Positions 34,614-42,954 of a stretch of 64,000 nucleotides of DNA are shown one piece after another. The stretch lies in assembly GCA_029975555.1 (NCBI GenBank), contig JARKOY010000109.1, positions 1-64,000 of the forward strand, given 5' to 3'. The stretch comes from Spirochaetia bacterium. Lineage in GTDB: Bacteria > Spirochaetota > Spirochaetia > Treponematales > Rectinemataceae. The position numbers and the translations under genes were made by a program. The first letter of the stretch is position 1. Each line of letters starts with the position of its first letter. The notes beneath the pieces were generated by a model that was not told the origin of the DNA, made no database searches, and was given only the letters and a program-made list of their open reading frames with translations.

Positions 34614-34757
34614 CTATTTTCTATTATCAAGGATAAAGACAAGCACCTTCTTTCCCGATATGGTGTAGAAAAGCCTATAGTCTCCGACTCTGAACCGAGT
34701 AATTGAGTGCTGCGAATTCGATGGAGTGAGAGGCGGCGAAGCAATTTCCAGGATCAC
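34614..34757 (-). pseudogene. RelE/ParE-type toxin fragment (C-terminal half)
   Basis: A 47-codon frame ends SITRFRVGDYRLFYTISGKK plus VLVFILDNRK, the typical C-terminal strands of RelE/ParE toxins (RVGDYRxxY). The N-terminal half with the first helix pair is missing, and an in-frame stop lies just upstream of the GTG at 34757. No antitoxin gene is adjacent. It abuts the broken ATPase gene. Confidence 0.6.
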
Positions 34758-35663
34758 TCATGCGATTTTCCCGGACCACAGCTGCTCGAGAAACTCCCGC
34801 CATGGCAGTATGTCGATGCCGTCCACTTTTCGAGCACGCTCTTCTCTGCAGACGAGGATGAACCGCTTCACCACATTTTCCTCACGGAGCGCCCCTAATC
34901 CTGCAAGGTGCCTTTCTTGCGCAATACTGGTTGCCTTGACTTCGATTGCAACCTCGTTGTCGATAATGAAGTCGACTTCAAAACCAGATTCCGATTGCCA
35001 GTATGAAAGCTGCGCTCCAGGAAATCGATAATCGATCCACGCCTTGAGTTCCATGAATAGGTAGTATTCGAAAAATTCGCCAAAATCGACACTCTCCGGC
35101 TGTATTGGCGGCAGCCTTCTCAGAGTCCGCACAATACCAAAGATCGAAAAAGTAAAATTTCGCCGTCTGAATTGCTTTTCGCTTTCTGGTTGCTGTGAAG
35201 GGCACTAGTTCGACCCGAGATGGTGTCGATCAGCACCTGCATCCAGAGCGTCACTGTAGGAGACTCCGACAAATAGTGAGGGAGGCAGCAATCCGCGCTC
35301 CATGTTTCTTTCGAGCAGATTCGTCCCAGCGCGCTTCAGTGTTCGCACGCTTGATCCAGTGAGCAGAAACCGTATTCCTCTCTCCTCAATCAGCAGATGT
35401 ACTTCATCGAGAAGACCTGGGCATTTTTGGATTTCATCAATAAAAATGACACAATTGCGCAGATTCTTTGCTTGCACATGCTGTCGAATCAGTGTTGGCT
35501 CAGCGAGCAGCCGCACCCGCAGCCCACCGTCGAGAAGATTGTAGCTCAAGGGGGATGGTACAATGGTGAGCTGTTCCCTCACGTAGGATGATGTTCCTGT
35601 CTAGCGAGGGCCGAAAAGAAACACCGATGTCTGTTGCGAGCGATGGATGAGGTTTCTAATAGA
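34758..35663 (-). pseudogene. Broken AAA ATPase with DUF4143 domain
   Basis: Pieces of an archaeal/bacterial AAA_14-DUF4143 protein are spread over three frames. The P-loop region reads SVFLFGPR then a TAG (35601-35603) where Gln is usual, and TGTSS in place of TGK(S/T), so the Walker lysine is lost. The next part (35205-35582) has the Walker B segment CVIFIDEIQKCP and FLLTGSS. A middle portion of roughly 90 residues is missing, and frameshifts follow near KRKAIQTAKFYFFDL. The C-terminal part (34758-35132) keeps the DUF4143 signature ESGFEVDFII and AIEVKAT. Cannot encode an active enzyme. Confidence 0.82.
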
Positions 35664-35711
35664 CTACAATTTTTGCTATCAGCTTTTGCTGGGGTAGAAA
35701 AAGTCTGAAAT

Positions 35712-35785
35712 TGGGCCCTGCTGGACTTGAACCAGCGACCTACGGATTATGAGTCCGCAGCTCTGACCGACTGAGCTAAGGGCCC
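35712..35785 (-). tRNA. tRNA-Ile2 (anticodon CAT, lysidine type)
   Basis: 74 nt with a full cloverleaf: acceptor GGGCCCT/AGGGCCC, a standard D arm, anticodon loop CTCATAA, and a T arm with CTGGTTCAAGTCCAG. CAT could mean Met, but the T arm and variable loop (GGTCGCTGG) match the bacterial Ile2 type read as AUA after lysidine modification. CCA is not encoded. Confidence 0.85.
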
Positions 35786-35864
35786 GCAATGTGTCGTGGC
35801 CGGGACAATTGCGTGGAAGCCACGTCTCCGGCGCCCGGCGAACCTCATTTGTAAAGTGCACTTG

Positions 35865-35893
35865 AATGTATCAGCAGCGGGCAAAAAAGTCAA
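35865..35893 (-). promoter_or_regulatory. Promoter of tRNA-Ile2
   Basis: On the minus strand TTGACT (35888-35893) and TACATT (35865-35870) are 17 bp apart, about 80 bp before the tRNA. Confidence 0.5.
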
Positions 35894-36046
35894 CGGAAGG
35901 GGCTGGGCGCTTTCATACGCCCTTGCCCCTCGCCCGCCGCGCGGCACATTGAGCGGAAGTCTGCTCCACCCACCTACCCCCTTGGACAGGCGTGTAGCCC
36001 TTGTGTTCGGTACTCCCACCTGCTCCCTCGATGCGGCCTTTTTTGC

Positions 36047-36052
36047 TACAAT
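36047..36052 (+). promoter_or_regulatory. Extended -10 promoter element before the B3/4 gene
   Basis: TACAAT with an upstream TG (TGCTACAAT) ends 8 nt before the ATG at 36061. No -35 and no ribosome site are visible, so a leaderless transcript is suggested. Confidence 0.45.
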
Positions 36053-36060
36053 GCATCATC

Positions 36061-36993
36061 ATGGACATCGAACTGCAGTTTGCCGACGATGAGCGACTCA
36101 GAAAAATCGAACTCGCTATTGTCAAGCTTAGGGGGATCGACTGGGCGCGCGCAGGCGAAGTGGTGCCGCTCTCGCTCCGGGATGAGGTGTTGCGGGGTGC
36201 GTGCGAGGCAGGCACCAAAGGGTTTGAGACGCGCATCAAGGCCGTCCGGGACATGCTCCGCAACGGCAGGTACAAGCCGGCCGGCCGCGCCAAGCCCTCG
36301 AGCGAATACCTCCTCGCGGCAGCCCTCGACGGCAGCTTCCCCCGCGTCAACCCCCTCGTGGACGCGGTCAACCTGGCCAGCCTGAAGTACATGTACCCCA
36401 TGAGCATCTTCGACGCCGACAGGGCGGGGCAAGCCCTCCTGTGCCGGCTTGGCGCGCCGGGCGAGGACTATGTATTCAATAGCTCGGGCCAAAAGATCGA
36501 CGTTGAAGATTTAGTCTGTCTGTGCGCGTTGAAACCGGCATTTGCGGCGGCGGAGGGCGCTGCGGAGGCCAGCACGGTGGCCACCCCCGCGGTAGTTCCA
36601 AATGTTTCTGGAACAGAATGCGGCGCTGCTACTGCAAAAAGCGCCCTTGCATGGGGCCTCGGTGTCGAGGCATCCCGAAGTGCTCCGGCAGGCGGGTGCC
36701 CGTCTGCCTCATATGTACAGCCCTCACAGCCGGGGCCGCCCCCACCGGCCTCCTCTCAAAAAATCTCGCAGCCAGCGCCGCGGCCTCAAGGAGTGCCGAT
36801 CGTCAACCCCGTGCGCGATTCAATGGCGACAAAGCTCTTTGAGGGCGCGCGCAATGCGGTCATCGTGATCTATGCGCCCAGCGGTCCTTACGAGGCCGAA
36901 GGCAGGGACATCAAGGCCGCAGCCCAAGACCTCGCCGCTTGGTGTGGCCGCGCGGCGGAATGTGCGGCCGTCGAATTCGCTTCCTTGCCATAA
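36061..36993 (+). CDS. B3/B4 tRNA-binding domain protein with a large low-complexity insertion
   Basis: A 310-residue stand-alone relative of the B3/B4 editing domain of phenylalanyl-tRNA synthetase beta chain. Conserved segments are ARAGEVVPLSLR near residue 29, PSSEYLLAAALDGSFPRVNPLVDAVNLASLKYMYP (79-113, the core motif), RLGAPGEDY (129-137), and VNPVRDSMATKLFEGARNAVIVIYAP (248-273). Residues ~160-243 are an Ala/Ser/Pro-rich segment inserted where the family normally runs straight on to the NPTSDS-like motif. Role may be proofreading mis-charged tRNA or binding amino acids; unproven. No ribosome site precedes the ATG. Confidence 0.78.
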   Translation: MDIELQFADDERLRKIELAIVKLRGIDWARAGEVVPLSLRDEVLRGACEAGTKGFETRIKAVRDMLRNGRYKPAGRAKPSSEYLLAAALDGSFPRVNPLVDAVNLASLKYMYPMSIFDADRAGQALLCRLGAPGEDYVFNSSGQKIDVEDLVCLCALKPAFAAAEGAAEASTVATPAVVPNVSGTECGAATAKSALAWGLGVEASRSAPAGGCPSASYVQPSQPGPPPPASSQKISQPAPRPQGVPIVNPVRDSMATKLFEGARNAVIVIYAPSGPYEAEGRDIKAAAQDLAAWCGRAAECAAVEFASLP

Positions 36994-37013
36994 CGATGAA
37001 GAATGCATAGTAT
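36985..37013 (+). promoter_or_regulatory. Promoter of the Sua5 gene, close to its start codon
   Basis: TTGCCA (36985-36990) and TAGTAT (37008-37013) with a 17-bp spacer; the -10 ends 8 nt before ATG at 37022. Confidence 0.5.
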
Positions 37014-37021
37014 TGCTGGTC

Positions 37022-38065
37022 ATGGAGATTTTGAGCACCAGCGAGATTGATCTCGAAAGAGCAGCGCAGGCCCTCCGCGCAGGGAAGCTCGTGGCGATAC
37101 CGACCGAGACGGTGTACGGCCTTGGCGCGAACGCTTTCGACGAGTCGGCGGTCGCGCGCGTCTTCGAGGTGAAGGCCAGACCCACCTTCGATCCTCTCAT
37201 CGTGCACATTGCCAGCATCGATGCTCTCGGCATCGTCGCGCGCGACGTGCCACAGTCCGCACTCACGCTCGCGCGAGCCCTCTGGCCGGGCCCGTTGACC
37301 ATGATTCTCCCCAAAAGACCAGAAGTGCCTGACATCGTCACCGCAGGCCTGCCCACGGTCGCAGTGCGTTTTCCAAAACACCCCGTCGCGCAGAGCATCA
37401 TCGAACGTGCCGCCGTGCCTGTGGCGGCGCCAAGCGCTAACCCCTTCGGTTACATTTCGCCCACGACAGCGGCCCACGTCATCTCGATGCTCAAGGACCG
37501 TGTAGATTTTGTTGTGGACGGAGGCCCCTGCGACGTGGGTGTGGAATCGACCGTCATCGACATGACCGGCGCAAGGCCCGTACTCCTGAGGCCGGGCGGC
37601 ATGGCGCTCGAGACCATCGAAGCGGTCATCGGACCCGTGGTGATTCCGAAGCGGACTGCGCACCAAGCCGGCGAGGCGCTCTCAAGCCCTGGCCAGTCCT
37701 TGCGCCACTACGCGCCATCGACGCCGCTCTACCTGTTTGAGATGGGGGGATTGGAGGATGCTCTTCGTGGTGCGAGCTTCTCAGAGGCGCCGGGCTCCGA
37801 AGATCGTGCTTCAGGCATCCTACACCCCTCGGTCGCCCTCGTGTACAGTCCTGCCCGCGCCCACGAGATCGAGACGCTGCATCTGTTCGACGCGGTGGAA
37901 GTTCTCGCTCCGAGCGGAGACATGCGCGAGGCGGCGGCGCGCCTCTTCTCGCTTCTGCATGAGTTCGATTCCTGCAAGTTCCGGGCCATCTATGCCGAGC
38001 GCGTGCCTGAGGCCGGTCTGGGAAGGGCGATCAACGACCGCCTGTATCGTGCTTCGAAGAAGTGA
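37022..38065 (+). CDS. L-threonylcarbamoyladenylate synthase (Sua5/YrdC)
   Basis: Makes threonylcarbamoyl-AMP for t6A37 modification of ANN-decoding tRNAs. The YrdC domain covers residues ~10-200 with AIPTETVYGLGANA, KARPTFDPLIVH, WPGPLTMIL, VAAPSANPFG and a GVESTVID substrate-binding segment. The Sua5 C-terminal domain (~215-347) makes this the long form. ATG at 37022 matches the family start; a longer frame upstream overlaps the previous gene and lacks support. No ribosome site is seen. The nearby MtaB and KsgA genes are also RNA-modification functions. Confidence 0.93.
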   Translation: MEILSTSEIDLERAAQALRAGKLVAIPTETVYGLGANAFDESAVARVFEVKARPTFDPLIVHIASIDALGIVARDVPQSALTLARALWPGPLTMILPKRPEVPDIVTAGLPTVAVRFPKHPVAQSIIERAAVPVAAPSANPFGYISPTTAAHVISMLKDRVDFVVDGGPCDVGVESTVIDMTGARPVLLRPGGMALETIEAVIGPVVIPKRTAHQAGEALSSPGQSLRHYAPSTPLYLFEMGGLEDALRGASFSEAPGSEDRASGILHPSVALVYSPARAHEIETLHLFDAVEVLAPSGDMREAAARLFSLLHEFDSCKFRAIYAERVPEAGLGRAINDRLYRASKK

Positions 38066-38156
38066 CGCAGCACTTGGTGCGGCGTCCGGCCGATCTACGC
38101 CCAGGCTGCGCCCCACGGTAGTGTCGAGCGTGATGCGCGCCGCGAAGCCGCAGCCT

Positions 38157-40901
38157 TTATGGCCCAGGGGACCCAGATGGCGCTGCGGGCTGGCCTGATT
38201 CTGCCGGCGTGGCGCTTGTCGTCCTCAGTGTCTGGCTCGTTCCTCCCGCCGCTGCCCCCTGCGCAGCTTCCGCTGCGGACTGACCCGATGCCCCCAGTGC
38301 CGCCTGCTGCGGCAGCGGCTTTATTCCATAAAGAAAATCAAGCATTTCCTTCGCCGAGATGCCGTAGTAGAGCTTCCCGTAGCAGAGCGCGGCAGACGTG
38401 ATGTTCTTGGTGTACTGGCGCGGCTCGGCGACAGGGTAGAGCTCGATGAGGATGTCGTCTTCGAGGCTCCCCCAGTCGCGCGCCCACTGTGCCATGCGCG
38501 AGGGGCCCGCGTTGTAGGCCGCGATGGCGCGGACGGGCCTACCGTCGAAGCGCTGGAGCATATAGCCGTAGTAGGTGAGTCCTATGGTCAGGTTGTCCTG
38601 CGGGTTGAAGAGTGCGTACTGGGTCATTTTCAATCCGCGCGCTGTCTCCGCGGCGGTGGAGGGCAAAAGTTGGCTTAACCCCATCGCGCCGGAGCGTGAG
38701 ACCGCTCTCTGGTTGAAAAGGCTCTCGGATCGCACAATGGCGTAGGCGAGCGGCTCCGCAATATTGCGGGGTGCGGTGAGGGCACTGAAGTGCTCGGGCC
38801 ACGCGCGGGGGTAGAGCAGCGCATATCCGAGTTCGGGCCTCGTCGCGGATGCGCGGCCGAGCACCTCGCGGCCGATGCGCAGGGCGGGGTAGTACTGCTC
38901 GTGCTGCGTGAATTTCATCGCCAGCCACAGAAGCGCGTCGGTGCTGAAGGGCGAGAGCGCGGCGACCTGATCGGCGGCCAGCGTTTCGAGGCCATAGTCG
39001 AGCGACTGGCCGATGAAGTCGAGCAGGCCTTTGAGCGTGTCGTCGCTGACGGGAGGATTTTGCGCATCCGGATATAGGCTTGAAATTGCGGCGACCACAT
39101 CGAAGCTCCTGTCGAAGACCGGGATGTTCGTGAGGAAGGGCGGATCGATGCCTAATCGCCATGCGGCGAGGGTCCGATAGTGCTCCTCAATGCCGCTTTC
39201 GCGGAGAATGGCCTGGTAGAACAGCGAGGCATTCTGGGAGGCGCCTTGGGAGGTGTTTAAGAGCCCGGCGGTGCTGCCTTGGTTCCCGTTCTCCTGATGC
39301 TCGTGCTGCGCACCCGCCGGGGCGCTCGCCATGGTTGTCTGCGAAGGAGACAGCCATTTCCAGAATTCGCTGTCCGAGGAGAGATCGACAGTTGCCCGCC
39401 CCGTCTCGAAGAGCCTTCCTGAGAGGTAGAGGAGTGGACCGCGCATCGCGCTCGTCAATTTCCGGCTCATGAGCGCGCAGAGTCTGACCAGGTCGTCCCA
39501 TGCCCCTTGCCGAAGCAGTCGCCGCATGTAATCCGCCACGATATCCTCAAAGTAGGAGGGGCTCTTCCAGAGCGTCGCGGCCTGCGAGAGCGCCGACAGT
39601 TCGAGGGCGCGCTTGGCGTGCATCGCGTTTGCCTCGTCCTGTCCTAGTTCGTTCAGCAGGGAATCCGTGGCGGCGATCGAGTCCATCGTGATGTTGAGCC
39701 AGTACCAGAGCGCCGAGTCCGAGTCCTCGCCCGAAAAGGCCAACGGCACGAGCTCGATGAAGATGCTCGCCGCGGTCTGACTGTCGCCCAGTCCCTGGTA
39801 CATGCGCGCGAGGTAGAAGGCCATAACCCACGAGAGCTCAGAGGGAATGCGGCTGCGGTCGAGGGATGGAGGGGTGGCGGTAGGCTTTTGCGCGCCCCCG
39901 GTAGGTTCGCCATTGATGTCGGCAGAGGCGGCCGCCGCACCGTTTTGTGCGGCGCCATCGGATGCTCCAGCCTTGGTGGCGGAATTCGGGCCCCCCATGT
40001 CGAGCGCTGCGGAAAAGAACTCAAGTCCCTGCCGCCACGCGCCCGCCCCATAGAAGCTTTTTCCCAGCTCCGAAACCCACGCGCGCGGCGTATCCGGCAT
40101 GGAGAATGTCGGCAGAATGGGCAGTGCGTTGGCCAGGGCTTCGGTATATTTTTTTTCGGTCGCCGCTGCCCGGAACAGGGCAAGCGCCGCGCTAGCCTGC
40201 GGTACGTCCGGCGCCGCGGCGTAGAGTCTGTATATCTTCGCGACATAAGAATCCGGCGCCTTGTTCCTGATGAACGGCGGACCGTTCGCGGCCCAGCCGA
40301 AGTCTCGCATCGCTGAGCGGGCGTTGTATTCCATCCAGGCGAGTTCGGTCGGTCGGCTCTTCGCCTGCCCCGGCAGGGCCGAAGACAGTTCCGAGACCAC
40401 GGCGAGCGCCTCAGCGCATGAACCCTGCGCCATCAGGGCATCGTAGAGGTTGCGATACATGTTCCAGTCGGGACCGAAGGACTGGATCCACTCGCGCGCG
40501 ACGGCGGCCGCCTCTGCAAACTTCCCGCCGTCCGAAAGAAGGCTGAAGAGCGATTTTCCGGCCTCCTTGGCGGCGGGGTTTTTCGCGAAGCGGAGGGCGA
40601 GTGTATACATGAATTCGGCAAGCTGCTGCTGGTCGGCCGTCATTCCGGCGTCTTTGGCCTGTGCACGCAGCTGGGCTGCGGCGAAGAAAAAGCCCGAAGG
40701 GTCGGCCGGGTCGCTCAAGGTGGGCAGCATGAGCGGCGCCTGAGGCAACGCCGGGGATGCAGGCGAGCCCTCCTGTGTCGGCGCGATGGTCTCAGGTTGA
40801 GGGACAGGTTGCCTCTGAACCTCGTCGGGATCGAGCGCAGCCAGCGAGGATGGAACAGCGCAGAGCAGGATGGCGAGGCAAAGCCCACACAGCTGTTTCA
40901 T
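38157..40901 (-). CDS. Soluble lytic murein transglycosylase (Slt70-like)
   Basis: A 914-residue periplasmic protein with signal peptide (MKQLCGLCLAILLCAVPSSLAA). A long helical, TPR-like region (~70-700) is followed by the SLT domain (~705-870). The catalytic Glu is in AYAIVRSESLFN (Glu726), followed by SGAMGLSQLLPSTA and AIAAYNAGPSRMAQW. It would cleave peptidoglycan to anhydro-muropeptides. Ala/Gly/Ser-rich insertions occur at ~302-348 and ~522-558, and the C terminus is a Ser/Pro/Ala tail, so it is longer than E. coli Slt (~645). The gene starts 4 bp inside the end of the methyltransferase gene. Confidence 0.9.
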   Translation of the reverse strand: MKQLCGLCLAILLCAVPSSLAALDPDEVQRQPVPQPETIAPTQEGSPASPALPQAPLMLPTLSDPADPSGFFFAAAQLRAQAKDAGMTADQQQLAEFMYTLALRFAKNPAAKEAGKSLFSLLSDGGKFAEAAAVAREWIQSFGPDWNMYRNLYDALMAQGSCAEALAVVSELSSALPGQAKSRPTELAWMEYNARSAMRDFGWAANGPPFIRNKAPDSYVAKIYRLYAAAPDVPQASAALALFRAAATEKKYTEALANALPILPTFSMPDTPRAWVSELGKSFYGAGAWRQGLEFFSAALDMGGPNSATKAGASDGAAQNGAAAASADINGEPTGGAQKPTATPPSLDRSRIPSELSWVMAFYLARMYQGLGDSQTAASIFIELVPLAFSGEDSDSALWYWLNITMDSIAATDSLLNELGQDEANAMHAKRALELSALSQAATLWKSPSYFEDIVADYMRRLLRQGAWDDLVRLCALMSRKLTSAMRGPLLYLSGRLFETGRATVDLSSDSEFWKWLSPSQTTMASAPAGAQHEHQENGNQGSTAGLLNTSQGASQNASLFYQAILRESGIEEHYRTLAAWRLGIDPPFLTNIPVFDRSFDVVAAISSLYPDAQNPPVSDDTLKGLLDFIGQSLDYGLETLAADQVAALSPFSTDALLWLAMKFTQHEQYYPALRIGREVLGRASATRPELGYALLYPRAWPEHFSALTAPRNIAEPLAYAIVRSESLFNQRAVSRSGAMGLSQLLPSTAAETARGLKMTQYALFNPQDNLTIGLTYYGYMLQRFDGRPVRAIAAYNAGPSRMAQWARDWGSLEDDILIELYPVAEPRQYTKNITSAALCYGKLYYGISAKEMLDFLYGIKPLPQQAALGASGQSAAEAAQGAAAGGTSQTLRTTSATPAESGQPAAPSGSPGP

Positions 40902-41734
40902 CTGCGCCTGCCACTCCTCTGAAGCTTGTTCCGTCCGGGCTCAGGCTTCCGGGCCACTGCCACGAGCATCTCTGCGCGCTGATCGTAGGGACGGCCGTCG
41001 AGATCGCCGTAGAGCGCTGCGGTCTCGAAGCCTGCGCCGAGGAGAAGACTTCGAAGCTCCGTTCCCGCATAGAGCCGTATGGCGAAGGAGCGTTCGTAGA
41101 CTGTGCCCTCTTTTTCAGCTCTCCACGCGTTGCCGAGTTTTTCCCAGTCGCCGAGCACGCGGTAGCGCGCGCTGACCGTCCAGCCGTCGCGCTCCACGGT
41201 TTCCGACTCGACAAAGGCGCGCGCCGCAGTCTCTTTTCCGATCGTTTCCAGTACGAGGACTCCGCCTGCCGCAAGGTTCTCCTGGCAGCGCCGCAGCATC
41301 AGCGCATCGTCGTCCGCATTCGAAAAGTATCCGAAACTTGCGCCCAGATCGACGCAGAGCGCGAATTCGCCAGGCCTTCGAAAGGCGCGTCCATCCTCGT
41401 GGATAAACTCGATCTCAAGGTTCTCTGCGGCGGCGCTTTCCTTTGCAGCCTCAAGGTAGCTGGCCGTGAGATCCACGCCCGTCACCGTAAATCCACGGCG
41501 CGCAAACGCAAGGCTGTGTCGCCCCACGCCGCAGCACAGGTCGAGCACCTTCGCGGGCGGCTCGACCCCAGAAAGCACACGTATCTGCTCCACCTCGGTC
41601 TCTGCCATGGCCCAGCGAGCCTCGTCGAACATGAAGGGCGCAAACTCGTCCCAGAAACGCTCGTCTTGAAACCACTCCTTTTCATGTCGAGAGCGATTAT
41701 TTTTTAATTCATCGTCGTGAATCGTCGTATTCAC
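40898..41734 (-). CDS. Class I SAM-dependent methyltransferase
   Basis: A Rossmann-fold methyltransferase of ~278 residues. Motif I is VLDLCCGVGRHSLAFARRG; motif II is VTGVDLTASYLEAA; an acidic loop (FIHEDGRAF) and LCVDLGASFGYF follow. The start is taken at GTG 41734, which overlaps the stop of the preceding gene (GTGA); a longer frame upstream lies within that gene. The substrate is unknown; a small molecule is as likely as RNA. It is in a four-gene minus-strand run with the CPBP protease, a small protein and the transglycosylase. Confidence 0.8.
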   Translation of the reverse strand: MNTTIHDDELKNNRSRHEKEWFQDERFWDEFAPFMFDEARWAMAETEVEQIRVLSGVEPPAKVLDLCCGVGRHSLAFARRGFTVTGVDLTASYLEAAKESAAAENLEIEFIHEDGRAFRRPGEFALCVDLGASFGYFSNADDDALMLRRCQENLAAGGVLVLETIGKETAARAFVESETVERDGWTVSARYRVLGDWEKLGNAWRAEKEGTVYERSFAIRLYAGTELRSLLLGAGFETAALYGDLDGRPYDQRAEMLVAVARKPEPGRNKLQRSGRRR

Positions 41735-42090
41735 AATGCACCGTAATCCATGATGAGCGACATCGCGTAGGTGACGATCTCCATGTCGAGTTCGTCCGCG
41801 CAGTCCGAAACCATATCTCGAAGCTCGCGCCATTCCGAGAGCGTGAGAGGCGTTTCGTCGTACTGTCTGAGCAGCACGCCGGCAAACGTGGCGATGACGA
41901 GGGGCCCCCGCGAAGGGTTAGCCTTGAGCTTTTCGTCGGCGAGGCCGATCAGCAGTTCCATCGCCGAGCGGGGAATTGTCGGCAGGGCTCTCTCGAGCGC
42001 GTTCGAGAGTTCCTGTGTCGTCCAGCCCCGGGCGGCGAGCGCCGAGAGCGCATCGAAGAGGTCGTTCATCGCTTTTATTTCAGGTTTCAT
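41731..42090 (-). CDS. Conserved-looking small protein of unknown function
   Basis: 119 residues, mostly helical and acidic, without signal peptide or membrane segment. I do not recognise a family. The start is put at ATG 42090 (MKPEIKAMNDLF), which has GGGAG 9 nt upstream; an ATG three codons earlier leaves no spacing. Its stop overlaps the start of the methyltransferase gene, indicating coupling. Codon choice matches the neighbours, so it looks like a real gene. Confidence 0.6.
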   Translation of the reverse strand: MKPEIKAMNDLFDALSALAARGWTTQELSNALERALPTIPRSAMELLIGLADEKLKANPSRGPLVIATFAGVLLRQYDETPLTLSEWRELRDMVSDCADELDMEIVTYAMSLIMDYGAL

Positions 42091-42169
42091 GGCGTACATC
42101 TCCCGCTCGTCATTCTTATTATCGACAGCATGGGGCTATCTCTCAATCATGCAATCCTGAGTATCCACT

Positions 42170-42868
42170 TCACGCCAGTGCGATCGAGAGTATGATCGCA
42201 TCGTAGAGCGCATGTCCGAGCGCGAGGGCGTGAAGACCATACCCCCGGAACCTCAACGCCGTATACAAGGCTGCGAGCAAACCTGCGAATGCGATGCCGA
42301 ATACACCCTGTGCATAGTGGGACAGCCCGAAGACGATGATCGAGACGATCGCGGCCGTGCCGAGGGGGACGTCCGCCTCGGTCAGCCCATCGATCAGAAA
42401 AAATCGGAAGAACAGCTCTTCTGCATATCCCACTGAGAGGCTCGACGCCAGGATGAGCGGCAGCAACATCAGGCCCGAATCATGCCGGTACCGAAGGAAA
42501 AGAGGATTCGACAGCCCACTCAACCACGATGCCACCATGCCGATCGCCGCACAGCCCACGCTGAGCAGCATCACGGAGAGGGCTCCGCGCAGCTCCGAGC
42601 GCGACGGAAGATGCGCGAAGGTGCGCGTCCACCGATGCGCCGTAAAGATCGACATCTGAAGGGCGATGTAGCGCACGAAGACGATCCGGACCGTATTCTT
42701 GAGTGCGCTGACGATGAACCACAAGGCCGAGAATGGGGCCGGTTCGGGTATGGAGAAAATGACATCCGCCCATACGGCGGCATAGGCAAGAAACAGCGCG
42801 ATATAGGTGGAACATCGCTTTACGAAAAGCTCGGGCATGGCTACACCGCACGATACTACGGATTTCAT
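42170..42868 (-). CDS. CPBP-family intramembrane metalloprotease
   Basis: 232 residues with about six to seven hydrophobic helices. It has the three motifs of CPBP (Abi/Rce1-like) proteases: EELFFR with paired Glu in YAEELFFRFF (~155), FGLSHYAQG (~180) and GHALYDAI near the C terminus, giving Glu, His and His/Asp metal ligands. Its substrate is unknown. ATG at 42868 has GGTGA upstream; ATG at 42838 is an alternative. It is divergent from comEC. Confidence 0.82.
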   Translation of the reverse strand: MKSVVSCGVAMPELFVKRCSTYIALFLAYAAVWADVIFSIPEPAPFSALWFIVSALKNTVRIVFVRYIALQMSIFTAHRWTRTFAHLPSRSELRGALSVMLLSVGCAAIGMVASWLSGLSNPLFLRYRHDSGLMLLPLILASSLSVGYAEELFFRFFLIDGLTEADVPLGTAAIVSIIVFGLSHYAQGVFGIAFAGLLAALYTALRFRGYGLHALALGHALYDAIILSIALA

Positions 42869-42954
42869 TTTCTGTCACCGCATTTTTGAAGCAAAGCGCG
42901 AGTTCTGTGCGTCTTTTTTATGCAGTGATCGTATTTCGACGTGGAGCGCTGTAT

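Noticed and set aside
35712-35785. Elongator tRNA-Met for the CAT anticodon
   Set aside because: The T arm, variable loop and acceptor resemble bacterial tRNA-Ile2, not elongator or initiator Met.
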